Source: Hymenobacter crusticola (lineage in GTDB: Bacteria; Bacteroidota; Bacteroidia; Cytophagales; Hymenobacteraceae). Taken from it: a DNA stretch of 64,000 nt. Below the pieces are notes generated by a model. The model was given only the letters and a program-made list of their open reading frames with translations. It did no database searches and was not told the DNA's origin. The first letter of the stretch is position 1; every line of letters begins with the position of its first letter. Location of the stretch: assembly GCF_002154225.1 (NCBI RefSeq), contig NZ_MTSE01000011.1, positions 1 to 64,000 on the forward strand, in the 5' to 3' direction. Shown one piece after another: positions 36,601 to 44,834 of the stretch. Both the position numbers and the translations under genes were made by a program.

Positions 36601-36728
36601 TGCTGACCAAATACACCGGCCTCGACCCCGAATCGGCTTCGAGCAGCGACGCCAACCAACAAGGCATCGACCTAGGTACGCCGCCCCAGCCCCGCAGTCT
36701 GCAAGTGGGCATCAACGCCACGTTTTAA
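33684..36728 (+). CDS. SusC/RagA TonB-dependent outer-membrane receptor
   Basis: 1014 residues. Signal peptide, then a carboxypeptidase-regulatory-like domain (about 38-112, GKVLDETGAALPGVTVRVKGT), TonB box region, plug with the SusC signature LNEVVVVGYGTQQRKNLTGSI and IENIEVLKDADATALYGARGANGVILV, and a 22-strand barrel ending in LQVGINATF. No N-terminal sigma-regulator domain, so it is not an anti-sigma transducer. With the SusD protein it imports a ligand through the outer membrane. The adjoining genes (DoxX-like, YeiH-like) and the nearby SAM aptamer point to a sulfur compound rather than a glycan; no glycosidase or sulfatase is present. Confidence 0.95.
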   Translation: MKSPVRLILLALGLPTLAHGAAAPSYTYHYLAAAGPVTGKVLDETGAALPGVTVRVKGTTEGTTTSPDGTFTLPTLPENATLILSFVGYKSQEVKAGRDGTLTVRLAPDQGQLNEVVVVGYGTQQRKNLTGSIVKVDPADTKDIPVGSFDAQLQGKVSGVQISSNSGVPGQATNVRVRGATTINGSNTPLYVVDGVFMNNNSLQTISTGGKASSPIADLNPADIENIEVLKDADATALYGARGANGVILVTTKRGNFNQKPKISLNASEGWAKAAKLWDLATGPEHATLVNENWLNTTGTTPHTNENRPYRPVSQGGRGLPEEQPTYDRLGQVFRTARLQNYDLSVSGGSASTRYYIGGGYTKQESILRPIDFQRASFKVNLDQQISDKVQIGVSNSFSRTYRNEGRAGDGPAGGLLQAALHTPTLLSPYDANGQLVGRASFDNVQLLIDNYDVNSTSLRYIGNLYGDVQLLPNLKFRTSFGVDYNNYDESEYWNTFLIAGAGVGGLATSSVTQYTSLLNENTLTYRQQFGKHGLGIVVGNGLQSDTNGRTFAQGTGFPNNSFKEISAASVTSSTQNWSGYRLASFFGRADYNFNDRYLLNVSFRTDGSSRFGKSNQWGYFPSVGAAWRIKQENFLQSVHVLSDLKLRASYGLTGNQNGIGNFAARGLWNGGSNYLGSAGIAPQQLANADLKWEQTSQANIGLDVAFFDGRLALEFNAYRKYTKNGLIQLTEPATTGFSSYWANAVEVSNKGLEFALNSVNIRKEQFTWNTNFNIASNVNNIEKLATPTKFGSRDLILQQQGYPLYSFWLYKQLYVDPQTGNAVYRDVDSDGKITAADRHIVGNIWPKFFGGLTNSITYKGFDANVLLSFQYGNKVYNHNRFFGEGGGARDEARVIFASNLKRWQKPGDVTDVPRPDGINVNNYLDGGSRWLEDGSFLRLRSLSLGYTIPERLTKRLLGGSVRVYAQGTNLFLLTKYTGLDPESASSSDANQQGIDLGTPPQPRSLQVGINATF

Positions 36729-36827
36729 TGAAATGTTGAGTGTTAAGTCTTGAGTATTAAATGACTGATATCAAGCATTTAATATACAAAACGCAACACT
36801 CAGTCACTCAGCTACTCAGTCACTCCT

Positions 36828-38228
36828 ATGTCTCTCACTTACCTAAAAATAGCCTCGCTTTTTTCCACCGTCGCCTTGGTTTTGAGCCTGAGTGCGTGCG
36901 AGCAGTTCTTGGACGTGGCACCCCGCGAATCCATTGCCGACGACCAGACGATTGTGGACCAGAAATCGGCTAGCACGGCGCTCAATGGCGTGTACAGCGC
37001 GTTGGCGAGCGGCGGCTACTACGGCACTAGCTTTCAATCGATTGGCTACCTAGGTGGCGGCGATATTCAGTGGACCGGCACCCAGTCGCAGGTGCAGGAG
37101 TTTGTCACCCACAACGTGCGCGGCGACAACTCGACGATCAGCACCGTGTGGTCGGCGATTTACGTGACCATCAACCGGGCGAACCACGTCATTGCCAACG
37201 TGCCCAAAGTAACCGACCCGCTGCTGACGGATGCACTGCGCAATCAGTACCTCGGCGAAGCGTATTTCATCCGGGCCCTGGCCTACTTCGACCTAGCTCG
37301 CACCTTCGGCGGGGTGCCGATTATCACGCAGCCCACGCTCACGGCCACTTCCAACCAAGGCATTCCGCGTGCTACCCAGGCCGAAATCTACGCTCAGGCG
37401 CTCAGCGACTTAGACACCGCCGAGCCGCTGTTGCCCAACCCCACCACCGTGCAAACCAATGACCGCTACCGCGCTACCCGCAAAGCCGCGTGGGCGCTGA
37501 AAGCTAGGTTGTATCTGTACCAAAGCAACTGGGCCGCGGCCGAAGACTACGCCACCCGCCTCATCAGCGACAACACCAACTACCAGTTGGTAGCGCCTTT
37601 CAACGCATGGTTCGCCAATAATGCCCGCGGCACCCGCGAGTCGGTGTTTGAGCTTTTCTACAACGGCACCACGGAGGTAAACGGGCACCGCGGGCAATGG
37701 CAGCCTACGGCCAACGGCGGCACCCGGCAATGGGCCCCAAACAATGAGTTGGTGAGCCTGCTGACTACGGCGCCCAACAATACCCTGAACGGTCGTAACA
37801 CGCTCATCGCCAGTGCAAACCCTACTACGTGGTACGGCAACCTCTACTACCGCAGCCCCGGCTCCGACCCTAGCTACATCTTCCGCATCGCCGAGCTGTA
37901 CCTGATTCGGGCGGAAGCGCGGGCCCAGCAAAACAAGCTTTCCGGTGCGCTGGCCGACTTGAACGCTGTGCGAGCCCGCGCTGGCCTAGCTGCCAGCACC
38001 GCCACTTCGCAGAGCGACATTCTGCTGGCCATTGAAAACGAACGCCGCCTAGAGTTTGCCCTGGAACCGCACCGCTGGTTCGACCTAGCCCGCACGGGCC
38101 GCGCCACCACCGTCTTCAAAGACCCACTGAACAACACGGCCGCCCTGCCCTCCTTCCGCCTGCTGCTCCCCATTCCGATCAGCCAGATCCAAGTCGATGC
38201 CGCGCTGACGCAAAACGCTGGGTACTAA
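36828..38228 (+). CDS. RagB/SusD-family nutrient-binding lipoprotein
   Basis: 466 residues. Lipobox LSAC near residue 24 (CEQFLDVAPRESI is the normal start of mature SusD proteins). Helical TPR-like body (YLGEAYFIRALAYFDLARTFGGVPI) and the C-terminal SusD pattern (AELYLIRAEARAQQNKLSGALADLNAVRARAG, ERRLEFALEPHRWFDLARTG). Forms the lid of the SusC channel. Encoded 100 bp after SusC. Confidence 0.95.
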   Translation: MSLTYLKIASLFSTVALVLSLSACEQFLDVAPRESIADDQTIVDQKSASTALNGVYSALASGGYYGTSFQSIGYLGGGDIQWTGTQSQVQEFVTHNVRGDNSTISTVWSAIYVTINRANHVIANVPKVTDPLLTDALRNQYLGEAYFIRALAYFDLARTFGGVPIITQPTLTATSNQGIPRATQAEIYAQALSDLDTAEPLLPNPTTVQTNDRYRATRKAAWALKARLYLYQSNWAAAEDYATRLISDNTNYQLVAPFNAWFANNARGTRESVFELFYNGTTEVNGHRGQWQPTANGGTRQWAPNNELVSLLTTAPNNTLNGRNTLIASANPTTWYGNLYYRSPGSDPSYIFRIAELYLIRAEARAQQNKLSGALADLNAVRARAGLAASTATSQSDILLAIENERRLEFALEPHRWFDLARTGRATTVFKDPLNNTAALPSFRLLLPIPISQIQVDAALTQNAGY

Positions 38229-38229
38229 C

Positions 38230-38293
38230 GTAGCGCGGACGCTGTAGTCCGCGCCTGGCTCGTTCACGGCGCGGACTACAGCGTCCGCGCTAC
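38230..38293. repeat. Family C palindrome (GTAGCGCGGAC), perfect 26-bp arms
   Basis: Arms 38230-38255 and 38268-38293 are exact inverted copies; each arm is itself partly palindromic (GCGCGGAC...GTCCGCGC). A second copy is at 49070-49167. Sits directly behind the SusD gene. Confidence 0.85.
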
Positions 38294-38438
38294 AGCATAT
38301 CTGCTCCAAATACGATCCATCCACCACCTTTCTAAGCCAGCCGCCATGCTTCTTCCTGATAATGACGCACTCGTGAATGCATTGCGCCAGCTCCAGCACG
38401 ACGGGCCTGGCTTTCCTTCCACTCATTCTTTCGAACCC

Positions 38439-39839
38439 ATGAGCACCACTTTGTCTTTCCAAACCACGCCGGTGCAGGAGCGTTCAGCGGCGCCGACAGC
38501 CCCCACGCCGACGCATACGCCCGATCGGTGGTCTAGCTTCGAGAAAGGGCTGTTCCGCTTCGCTTTCCTGTACTTCTTCCTGCAAATCGTGCCACTCGAC
38601 TGGAAGTATTACCGCGACGTGGTCAGCAATTGGGCGGGCTTCTCCTTCGGCGACATTTTTCGGCTGGCGCACTACTCGCCCCGCTTCTTCGACGGGCCCG
38701 ATTCCTTTGTCAACTGGGCCATCCTTGCCGGTATTGCTGCCGTTGGGGCGGCCGTGTGGGGCCTGCGCGACCAAACCCGCACAAACTACGACACCTTATA
38801 CTATTGGCTGCGGGTGCTGGCGCGCTACCGCTTGGCGGCGGGGCTGCTGGCCTACGGTTTCCTGAAGTTCTTCCCGATGCAGTCGCCGCTGCCCTCGCTC
38901 AGCCACCTGAACACGCGCTACGGCGACCTCAGCGACTGGAAAATCTTCTCCTTGAGCCTAGGTATTGTGCCTTCGTACGAGTCGTTTTTGGGGCTGGTAG
39001 AGATTCTGGGGGCCTTGCTGCTGCTCAACCGGCGCACGGCGAGCGTCGGGGCGTTTATCGTGCTGTCGTTTTTGGGCAACGTGTTCCTCTCGAACCTAGC
39101 CTACGAGGGCGGCGAGTACGTGTACAGCTTCTACCTGATTACCCTAGGTTTGCTGGTGCTCTGGTACGACCTGCGCCGCCTCAACAACCTGCTCACCCTG
39201 GAGCAACCTACCCAACCGAACCGCTTCCGCCTGGTGCTGCCCGCGGGGTGGCCGCGCACGGCTAAGCTGGCACTGAAGGCGGCATTCGTGCTCTTCTTCG
39301 TAGGAATCTATGGCGCCAAAACTTACGCGGCGTATCACGCGGGGCCTTACCACTACCCCACCGCGGCGGGCTTGCCAAATGCTGCCGGCCTCTACAACGT
39401 GCGCGAATTTCGCCTGAACGGCCAAGTGCATCCCTACTCCGCCACCGACCCGGTGCGCTGGCAAGATGTGGTGTTTGAAAAATGGGCCACGTTAAGCATT
39501 CGTTCCAACCGCCCCGTCGTGCTCGACCAAGGCAACACGGAAGCCATCCACCCCGACGACCTAGCCCGCAACTACGAGTTTGCCGGCGCCGCCGGCCGCC
39601 ACTACTACGGCTACACGCTCAGCGCCGATGGCCAGACGCTCAACCTTCAAAACCGCAACCATCTGGAAGGCCCCGATAAGCTAACGCTGCGCCTCACCCG
39701 CCCAGATGCCAGCACCATCGTGCTCAGCGGCACCGATGCGCAAGGCCAAAATCTGTACGTGGTACTCGAAAAGCGCAACAAGAAATACCTGCTCGAAGAA
39801 GCCAGCAAAACCGGCCGCGGCGCGGGCCTGAAGCTGTGA
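38439..39839 (+). CDS. DoxX-like membrane protein with extra C-terminal domain (paralogue 1)
   Basis: 466 residues from ATG 38439; an upstream in-frame ATG (38346) adds a 31-residue nonconserved leader. About eight membrane helices in the first 310 residues including the DoxX-like core YRLAAGLLAYGFLKFFP...FLGLVEILGALLLLNRR. The last ~140 residues form a soluble domain (NVREFRLNGQVHPYSATDPVRWQDVVFEKWATLSIRSNRP). DoxX/DoxD proteins are linked to thiosulfate:quinone oxidoreductase and to redox membrane complexes; this large form is uncharacterised. Same architecture as the next gene. Confidence 0.75.
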   Translation: MSTTLSFQTTPVQERSAAPTAPTPTHTPDRWSSFEKGLFRFAFLYFFLQIVPLDWKYYRDVVSNWAGFSFGDIFRLAHYSPRFFDGPDSFVNWAILAGIAAVGAAVWGLRDQTRTNYDTLYYWLRVLARYRLAAGLLAYGFLKFFPMQSPLPSLSHLNTRYGDLSDWKIFSLSLGIVPSYESFLGLVEILGALLLLNRRTASVGAFIVLSFLGNVFLSNLAYEGGEYVYSFYLITLGLLVLWYDLRRLNNLLTLEQPTQPNRFRLVLPAGWPRTAKLALKAAFVLFFVGIYGAKTYAAYHAGPYHYPTAAGLPNAAGLYNVREFRLNGQVHPYSATDPVRWQDVVFEKWATLSIRSNRPVVLDQGNTEAIHPDDLARNYEFAGAAGRHYYGYTLSADGQTLNLQNRNHLEGPDKLTLRLTRPDASTIVLSGTDAQGQNLYVVLEKRNKKYLLEEASKTGRGAGLKL

Positions 39840-39857
39840 TGCACTGATAAAAAGAAC

Positions 39858-40084
39858 GTCATGCTTCATCTGGCGTCCGCTGGTCGAAGCATCTCTCCCG
39901 CCTCGTTGAACGAAGCTAGGTCAATGTAGAGACGCGACACTTCGCGTCTCCTCGTTGAACGATTCACCCCGAACGACCTAGGTAAACAACATCAGCAACG
40001 AGGAGACGCAAAGTGTTGCGTCTCTACATCGGGCAACGAAGCGGGAGAGATACTTCGACCAGCGGACGCCAGATGAAGCATGAC
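39858..40084. repeat. Composite palindrome: family B/E-like arms enclosing a family A element
   Basis: Outer arms GTCATGCTTCATCTGGCGTC (from 39858) and GACGCCAGATGAAGCATGAC (to 40084) extend inward for over 40 bp (through CGCTGGTCGAAG and CTCTCCCGC). Inside lies a complete family A inverted repeat, 39925-40028. One element appears inserted in another. Confidence 0.85.
39925..40028. repeat. Family A (GAGACGC) inverted repeat, nested copy
   Basis: TGTAGAGACGCGACACTTCG... on the left and ...GTGTTGCGTCTCTACA on the right, each with the CTCCTCGTTG / CAACGAGGAG extension. Confidence 0.85.
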
Positions 40085-40122
40085 CCGATAGTAATAGCAA
40101 ATCTGATTAGACTCTTCTCCTC

Positions 40123-41817
40123 ATGGCTCCTACTTCCCTCACTGCGCCGCTGCCAACTACCGCGGCACCTGCCACTGACGCCTCGGTGCGCCGTCCTTGG
40201 AAGCCGTACCAGCGCATCCTGTTCCGCATTGCCTTTCCGTTTTTCGTGCTGATGTCCCTCCCCAGTGACTTCGGGTGGTACAAGAATCTGTTCACGATTG
40301 ACTGGCTGCACGGACACTACCGCGACGTGTACGACATTGCCCGCTTCTCGCCCACGTTCTTCCTGCCGGGCGGCGCGGAGGGTGGCGCCCCGGCCCTGCT
40401 CGGCTACGATAAGTGGTTTGTGGCCCTAGGTATTGCGCTGGTTATCGGGATAATCTGGACGCTGGTTGACCGCAAGCGCGAGGAGTACGAGGTGCTGTAC
40501 TACTGGCTGCGCGTGATTGTACGCTTCCGGGCCGGTATCGGCATCATCGGGTTTGGCTTCACGAAGGTGTTCCCGACGCAGATGCCGTATCCTTCTATCG
40601 GCTTGCTCAACAGCGACTTTGGCGACATGACGGCCCAGAAAATCTTCTGGCTCCAGATCGGAATTGTGCCATGGTACCAGGTGTTTACGGGGCTGGTGGA
40701 GACGCTGGCCGGCGTGCTGCTGTTCTTCCGCCGCACGACCTTCCTAGGAGCAGCCTTGCTGCTTGGTGCCCTCGGGGACATTGTGTTCGTCAACTTCGCT
40801 TACGATGGCGGCGTGCACGTTTACAGTTCCTACTTCGTGCTGCTGGCGGCATTTCTGATGATTCAGGACATTCCGAATTTGTATAATCTGCTCATCAAAG
40901 AGCAGTACACGGTGCCGCATCACTATTACCCTAGGTTCCGCGAGGCGTGGCTGCGCTACACCAGGCTAGGTCTGAAAACCGCAACCATCGGCATTTTCCT
41001 GGTGTACCTGACCTACCTTGAATACGAGAACTTCACCTACGACCCTTACAAGCAGCCCGCCCAAAAAGGCGTCGCGGCCTTGCGCGGCCTCTACAACGTA
41101 ACTGAATTTCGCCTCAACGGCCAGACCATCCCCTACTCACCCCTCGACAGTGTGCGGTGGCAGCAGGCCACGTTTGAGAAGTGGACTACGCTGACCTACA
41201 AGGTAAACCGTCCCCTGAAGCTCGACCTCTCAAACGGCGGCGGCTCGCCCATGCGCGACATCAATCGCACCTTCGAAACGACAGGCCTGGCCGGTGGGCA
41301 GCGCGTATTTTATTACGATGCCGACACCATCGACCACACGCTGTATCTGCAAAGTAAAATCCGCACCGGCAACGACCGGCGTGGTCGGCGCAACCGAGAT
41401 GAAGCTGTTGCCCAGAAGCGCGTGCCGAAAGGCAGCAGCATTGCCGCCGCCCACACCAACGGCTACGGCGGCGACTTTGGCGGCAGCTACCTAGGTGGCA
41501 ACGACGCCGAGCGCCAAGCGAAATACCAAGCCTCCCTGGCCGAGTGGATCAGCCCCACGGCCCTCGCCCACATCGGCGACGAAACCGCCAAAATCAACCC
41601 CAGCGCCTATAGCACGCGCCGCGTGCGCGGCGTCAAGGCCGAGCAGCGCCCCGAAAAGCGCGACCATATGATCCTCACCTATCAGGCCACCGACGACGGC
41701 AAGCACGTCGTTTTGCGCGGCCTTAATGAGAAAAAAGACTCGCTCTACGTAGTCCTCGACCGAGTTGACCGTAAGTACACCTTATCGGAGTCGACGTTGT
41801 CGGCCGGGCAGTACTAG
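40123..41817 (+). CDS. DoxX-like membrane protein with extra C-terminal domain (paralogue 2)
   Basis: 564 residues, same plan as the preceding gene: helices through about residue 300 with the core YWLRVIVRFRAGIGIIGFGF and TGLVETLAGVLLFFRRTTFLG, then the soluble domain NVTEFRLNGQTIPYSPLDSV RWQQATFEKWTTLTYKVNRPLKLD. A Gly/Arg-rich insertion of about 100 residues (NDRRGRRNRDEAVAQKR...GGDFGGSYLGG) distinguishes it from paralogue 1. Probably arose by tandem duplication; the two may form a heteromeric membrane complex. Confidence 0.75.
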   Translation: MAPTSLTAPLPTTAAPATDASVRRPWKPYQRILFRIAFPFFVLMSLPSDFGWYKNLFTIDWLHGHYRDVYDIARFSPTFFLPGGAEGGAPALLGYDKWFVALGIALVIGIIWTLVDRKREEYEVLYYWLRVIVRFRAGIGIIGFGFTKVFPTQMPYPSIGLLNSDFGDMTAQKIFWLQIGIVPWYQVFTGLVETLAGVLLFFRRTTFLGAALLLGALGDIVFVNFAYDGGVHVYSSYFVLLAAFLMIQDIPNLYNLLIKEQYTVPHHYYPRFREAWLRYTRLGLKTATIGIFLVYLTYLEYENFTYDPYKQPAQKGVAALRGLYNVTEFRLNGQTIPYSPLDSVRWQQATFEKWTTLTYKVNRPLKLDLSNGGGSPMRDINRTFETTGLAGGQRVFYYDADTIDHTLYLQSKIRTGNDRRGRRNRDEAVAQKRVPKGSSIAAAHTNGYGGDFGGSYLGGNDAERQAKYQASLAEWISPTALAHIGDETAKINPSAYSTRRVRGVKAEQRPEKRDHMILTYQATDDGKHVVLRGLNEKKDSLYVVLDRVDRKYTLSESTLSAGQY

Positions 41818-41823
41818 CGTGCA

Positions 41824-41952
41824 CCGGTCCGACGCCCTAGGCGTCCGACTGGTATCGTTGAACGAACTTCGGGCTGATGTTGCGGCTGCCTTGTTTATAG
41901 GACGCGAACATTCGCAACGACAACCGGTCGGACGCCTAGGGCGTCGGACCGG
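41824..41952. repeat. Family D inverted repeat (CCGGTCCGACGC)
   Basis: Arm CCGGTCCGACGCCCTAGGCG... (from 41824) is complementary to ...CGCCTAGGGCGTCGGACCGG (to 41952), about 30 bp each, with CTAG at the arm centre. Only copy seen in the window. Confidence 0.8.
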
Positions 41953-42018
41953 GACGTTCAACTCTCTCACTTACAAGCGCTGCGCTGAAAATCAGCCGCG
42001 GAGCTTCTTCATCACTCC

Positions 42019-43470
42019 ATGGATAATTTTGATTATGATGCCGTTGTCGTTGGTTCGGGGCCGAATGGGCTGGCCGCTGCCATTGTGTTGCAGCAAGCCG
42101 GCTTGTCGGTGTTGCTAATTGAAGGCAAGAAGGACCTAGGGGGCGGCCTGCGCACGGCCGAGCTGACGCTGCCGGGCTTTCACCACGACATTTGCTCCGC
42201 CATTCACCCGCTGGCGGCGGCTTCGCCTTACTTCCAAACGCTGCCGCTTGCGCAGTATGGCTTGGAATATATTACGCCGCCCGTTGCGGCGGCGCACCCG
42301 TTTGATGACGGCACAGCGGCTACCGTGCTTAATTCGTTGGCCGAAACCGCCCGCCGCCTAGGTCCGGATGAGCAAGCGTACCGCGACTTAATGGAGCCGC
42401 TGGTCGCTAATTGGCCAAGCATTGCCAACGACGTGCTGGCGCCGCTCCACATTCCGAAGCACCCCATCAACATGGCGCAGTTTGGCTTATCGGCCCTGCT
42501 GCCGGCGACTACGCTCACCAACCGCTTCAAGACCAAAGAAGCCAAGGGCCTGTTCGCGGGCATGGCGGCCCACTCCATTCAGCCGCTCGAAAATATCACC
42601 ACGTCGGCCATCGGCTTGGTGCTACTGACGGCGGCGCACCGCAAAGGCTGGCCACTGCCAAAAGGCGGCTCCCAGCGCATTGCCGATGCGCTGGTGGCGC
42701 ACTTCGTAGCCCTAGGTGGCAAGGTGGAAACGGGTACGTTCGTCCGCTCGTTGGCGCAACTGCCGAAAGCCCGCGCCGTGTTGCTCGACGTGACGCCGGC
42801 CCAACTGCTTCAGATTGCGGGGCATAGCCTTTCCACCATTTACCAGTGGCAGCTGCGGCGCTACCGCTACGGCATGGGCGTGTATAAGGTCGATTGGGCC
42901 TTGGATGGGCCGATTCCGTTCACGGCGCCCGAGTGCCACCAAGCCGGCACGGTGCATCTGGGTAACACGCTGGCCGAAATTGCCACCAGCGAGAAAGTCG
43001 CCGCCAGCGGTCAGCACCCTAGCAAGCCCTTTGTGCTGCTGGCCCAGCAAAGCCTCTTCGACGACACCCGCGCGCCCGCCGGCAAGCACACGGCCTGGGC
43101 CTATTGCCACGTCCCGAACGGCTCCCGCGTCAACATGACCGATATTATCGAGCGGCAAGTGGAGCGCTTCGCCCCCGGGTTCCGCGAGCGGATCATCGGC
43201 CGCCACACCTTCGACACGGCCCAAATCGAGGAGCACAACCCCAACTACGTGGGCGGCGACATCAACGGCGGCTTGCTCAATGCGACCCAGCTGTACACGC
43301 GGCCGGCGTTGCGGGCGTCACCGTATCGCACCTCAAAGTCAGGGCTTTACATTTGCTCTTCGGCCACGCCGCCCGGTGGCGGCGTGCACGGCATGTGCGG
43401 CTACCACGCCGCCAATCGCGCGCTGAAGGACGTGTTTAACCTCAAAGCCCCGCCGCTTTACCAAGACTAG
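42019..43470 (+). CDS. NAD(P)/FAD-dependent oxidoreductase, phytoene-dehydrogenase-like
   Basis: 483 residues. N-terminal FAD-binding motif VVVGSGPNGLAAAIVLQQAG...LLIEGKKDLGGG and a C-terminal FAD motif region (GLYICSSATPPGGGVHGMCGYHAA), the amine-oxidase/CrtI superfamily arrangement. Members isomerise or oxidise hydrophobic substrates. Its place between DoxX-like genes and a sulfate-exporter-like gene suggests an oxidation step on the imported compound; no carotenoid genes are nearby. Confidence 0.88.
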   Translation: MDNFDYDAVVVGSGPNGLAAAIVLQQAGLSVLLIEGKKDLGGGLRTAELTLPGFHHDICSAIHPLAAASPYFQTLPLAQYGLEYITPPVAAAHPFDDGTAATVLNSLAETARRLGPDEQAYRDLMEPLVANWPSIANDVLAPLHIPKHPINMAQFGLSALLPATTLTNRFKTKEAKGLFAGMAAHSIQPLENITTSAIGLVLLTAAHRKGWPLPKGGSQRIADALVAHFVALGGKVETGTFVRSLAQLPKARAVLLDVTPAQLLQIAGHSLSTIYQWQLRRYRYGMGVYKVDWALDGPIPFTAPECHQAGTVHLGNTLAEIATSEKVAASGQHPSKPFVLLAQQSLFDDTRAPAGKHTAWAYCHVPNGSRVNMTDIIERQVERFAPGFRERIIGRHTFDTAQIEEHNPNYVGGDINGGLLNATQLYTRPALRASPYRTSKSGLYICSSATPPGGGVHGMCGYHAANRALKDVFNLKAPPLYQD

Positions 43471-43497
43471 CTTTCCCATCTTACTATTCTTTCCTCT

Positions 43498-44775
43498 ATG
43501 TCCACCACTGTTTCCCCCGTTCTCACCCGCAGAGCCTTTACCCTCCACGAAGATTGGGTGGTCGTCGTCCTCGGCGGGCTGCTCATTGGGCTTTCGCTGC
43601 TAGGTTTGCCGTTTGCGGTGCCCGTGTTCAACTGGAACAGCACGGCCGAGCTTACCGGCAAAGTTTTCAGCGCCGCCAACCTACAACTCATTCTGACGCA
43701 GTTCGTTTACCTGGCCGCCGTCGCTGGCATTGGGGCGCGGCTTACGGGTAAGTCGGTGCGCAACTTCGCCCTGGGTTTTCCGCTGGTGTATCTGCTCACG
43801 CTACTGGCCCTGATTGTGGCTGGTAGTCCGCAGGCGCGTGGGCTAGGGTTGGAAGCAGTTATTTTCAGCTTGTTGGCGGGCTTAATCGTCAGCAACGTAT
43901 TCGGGTTGCCCGATTGGCTGCGGGCCACGCTCACTACGGAGCTATTTGTGAAGATCGGGCTGGTGCTGCTGGGCACCAGCGTCATTTTCGGTGACATTCT
44001 CAAGGCCGGTTCACTCGGGCTGGTGCAGGCGCTGGTGGTGGTGCTGTCGGTGTGGTACTTCGCCTTCTGGACGTGCCGCAAGCTAAAAGTCGACGACGAG
44101 CTAACCATGATGATTGCCAGCGGCGTATCCATCTGCGGTGTGTCGGCGGCCATTGCCACGGCGGGCGCCATCAAAGGCGACCCCAAGAAGCTCTCTTACG
44201 TCATTTCGCTCGTACTCATCACAGCCATCCCGATGATGATTTTTATGCCCTACGCGGCGCACTGGCTCGGTTTGTCGCAGGAAGTAACCGGCGCCTGGCT
44301 CGGCGGTAGCATCGACACGACCGGCGCCGTAGTAGCCTCGGGCACGCTGGTGGGCGAAACCGCCTTGAAAATCAGCACTATCGTGAAATTCTCCCAAAAC
44401 GTGCTGCTTGGCCTAGCTGCCTTCGCCATCTCGCTGTACTGGACGTACACCAACCACCCAAACGCCGCCGAGCCCGAAGGCAAGCCGACCCTCGGTGTGA
44501 TTTGGGAGCGGTTTCCGAAGTTCGTGCTGGGCTTCATTGCCGCCTCGCTGCTGTTCTCCTTCTTCCTAGCCCCCGAAACAACGGACGGCCTGAAAGCTGG
44601 TTTGAAGAGCGCACAAGGTTGGTGGTTTGCCCTGGCTTTCACCAGCATCGGCCTGGAAACCAACTTCAACGACCTGTTCAAGCAGGAAAACAAGAAGCCG
44701 CTCTACGCTTTCCTGATCGCTCAAACCTTCAATATTTTCGTGACCCTAGGTATTGCCTATCTGCTGTTTCGGTAG
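43498..44775 (+). CDS. YeiH-family putative sulfate exporter
   Basis: 425 residues, about 11 membrane helices. Family pattern: LGTSVIFGDILKAGSLGL, ASGVSICGVSAAIATAGAIKG, GAWLGGSIDTTGAVVASGTLVG and the C-terminal FTSIGLETNFNDLF. Members are annotated as putative sulfate or sulfite exporters, and some are induced by taurine or sulfonates in other bacteria. Start is 28 bp after the oxidoreductase stop; last gene of the operon, before a strong terminator. Confidence 0.9.
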   Translation: MSTTVSPVLTRRAFTLHEDWVVVVLGGLLIGLSLLGLPFAVPVFNWNSTAELTGKVFSAANLQLILTQFVYLAAVAGIGARLTGKSVRNFALGFPLVYLLTLLALIVAGSPQARGLGLEAVIFSLLAGLIVSNVFGLPDWLRATLTTELFVKIGLVLLGTSVIFGDILKAGSLGLVQALVVVLSVWYFAFWTCRKLKVDDELTMMIASGVSICGVSAAIATAGAIKGDPKKLSYVISLVLITAIPMMIFMPYAAHWLGLSQEVTGAWLGGSIDTTGAVVASGTLVGETALKISTIVKFSQNVLLGLAAFAISLYWTYTNHPNAAEPEGKPTLGVIWERFPKFVLGFIAASLLFSFFLAPETTDGLKAGLKSAQGWWFALAFTSIGLETNFNDLFKQENKKPLYAFLIAQTFNIFVTLGIAYLLFR

Positions 44776-44834
44776 AAAAAACCCCGGTTCAAGCAGCTCG
44801 AATTCTGTAGTCCGGGCGACCCGTTTACTTCTAC

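Noticed and set aside
37410..37931. A 173-codon frame antisense to the SusD gene
   Set aside because: Complement of a conserved lipoprotein gene with no domain of its own.
38346..38438. N-terminal extension or separate peptide before the first DoxX-like protein
   Set aside because: The 31 codons are not shared with the paralogue, and the ATG at 38439 gives matching starts.
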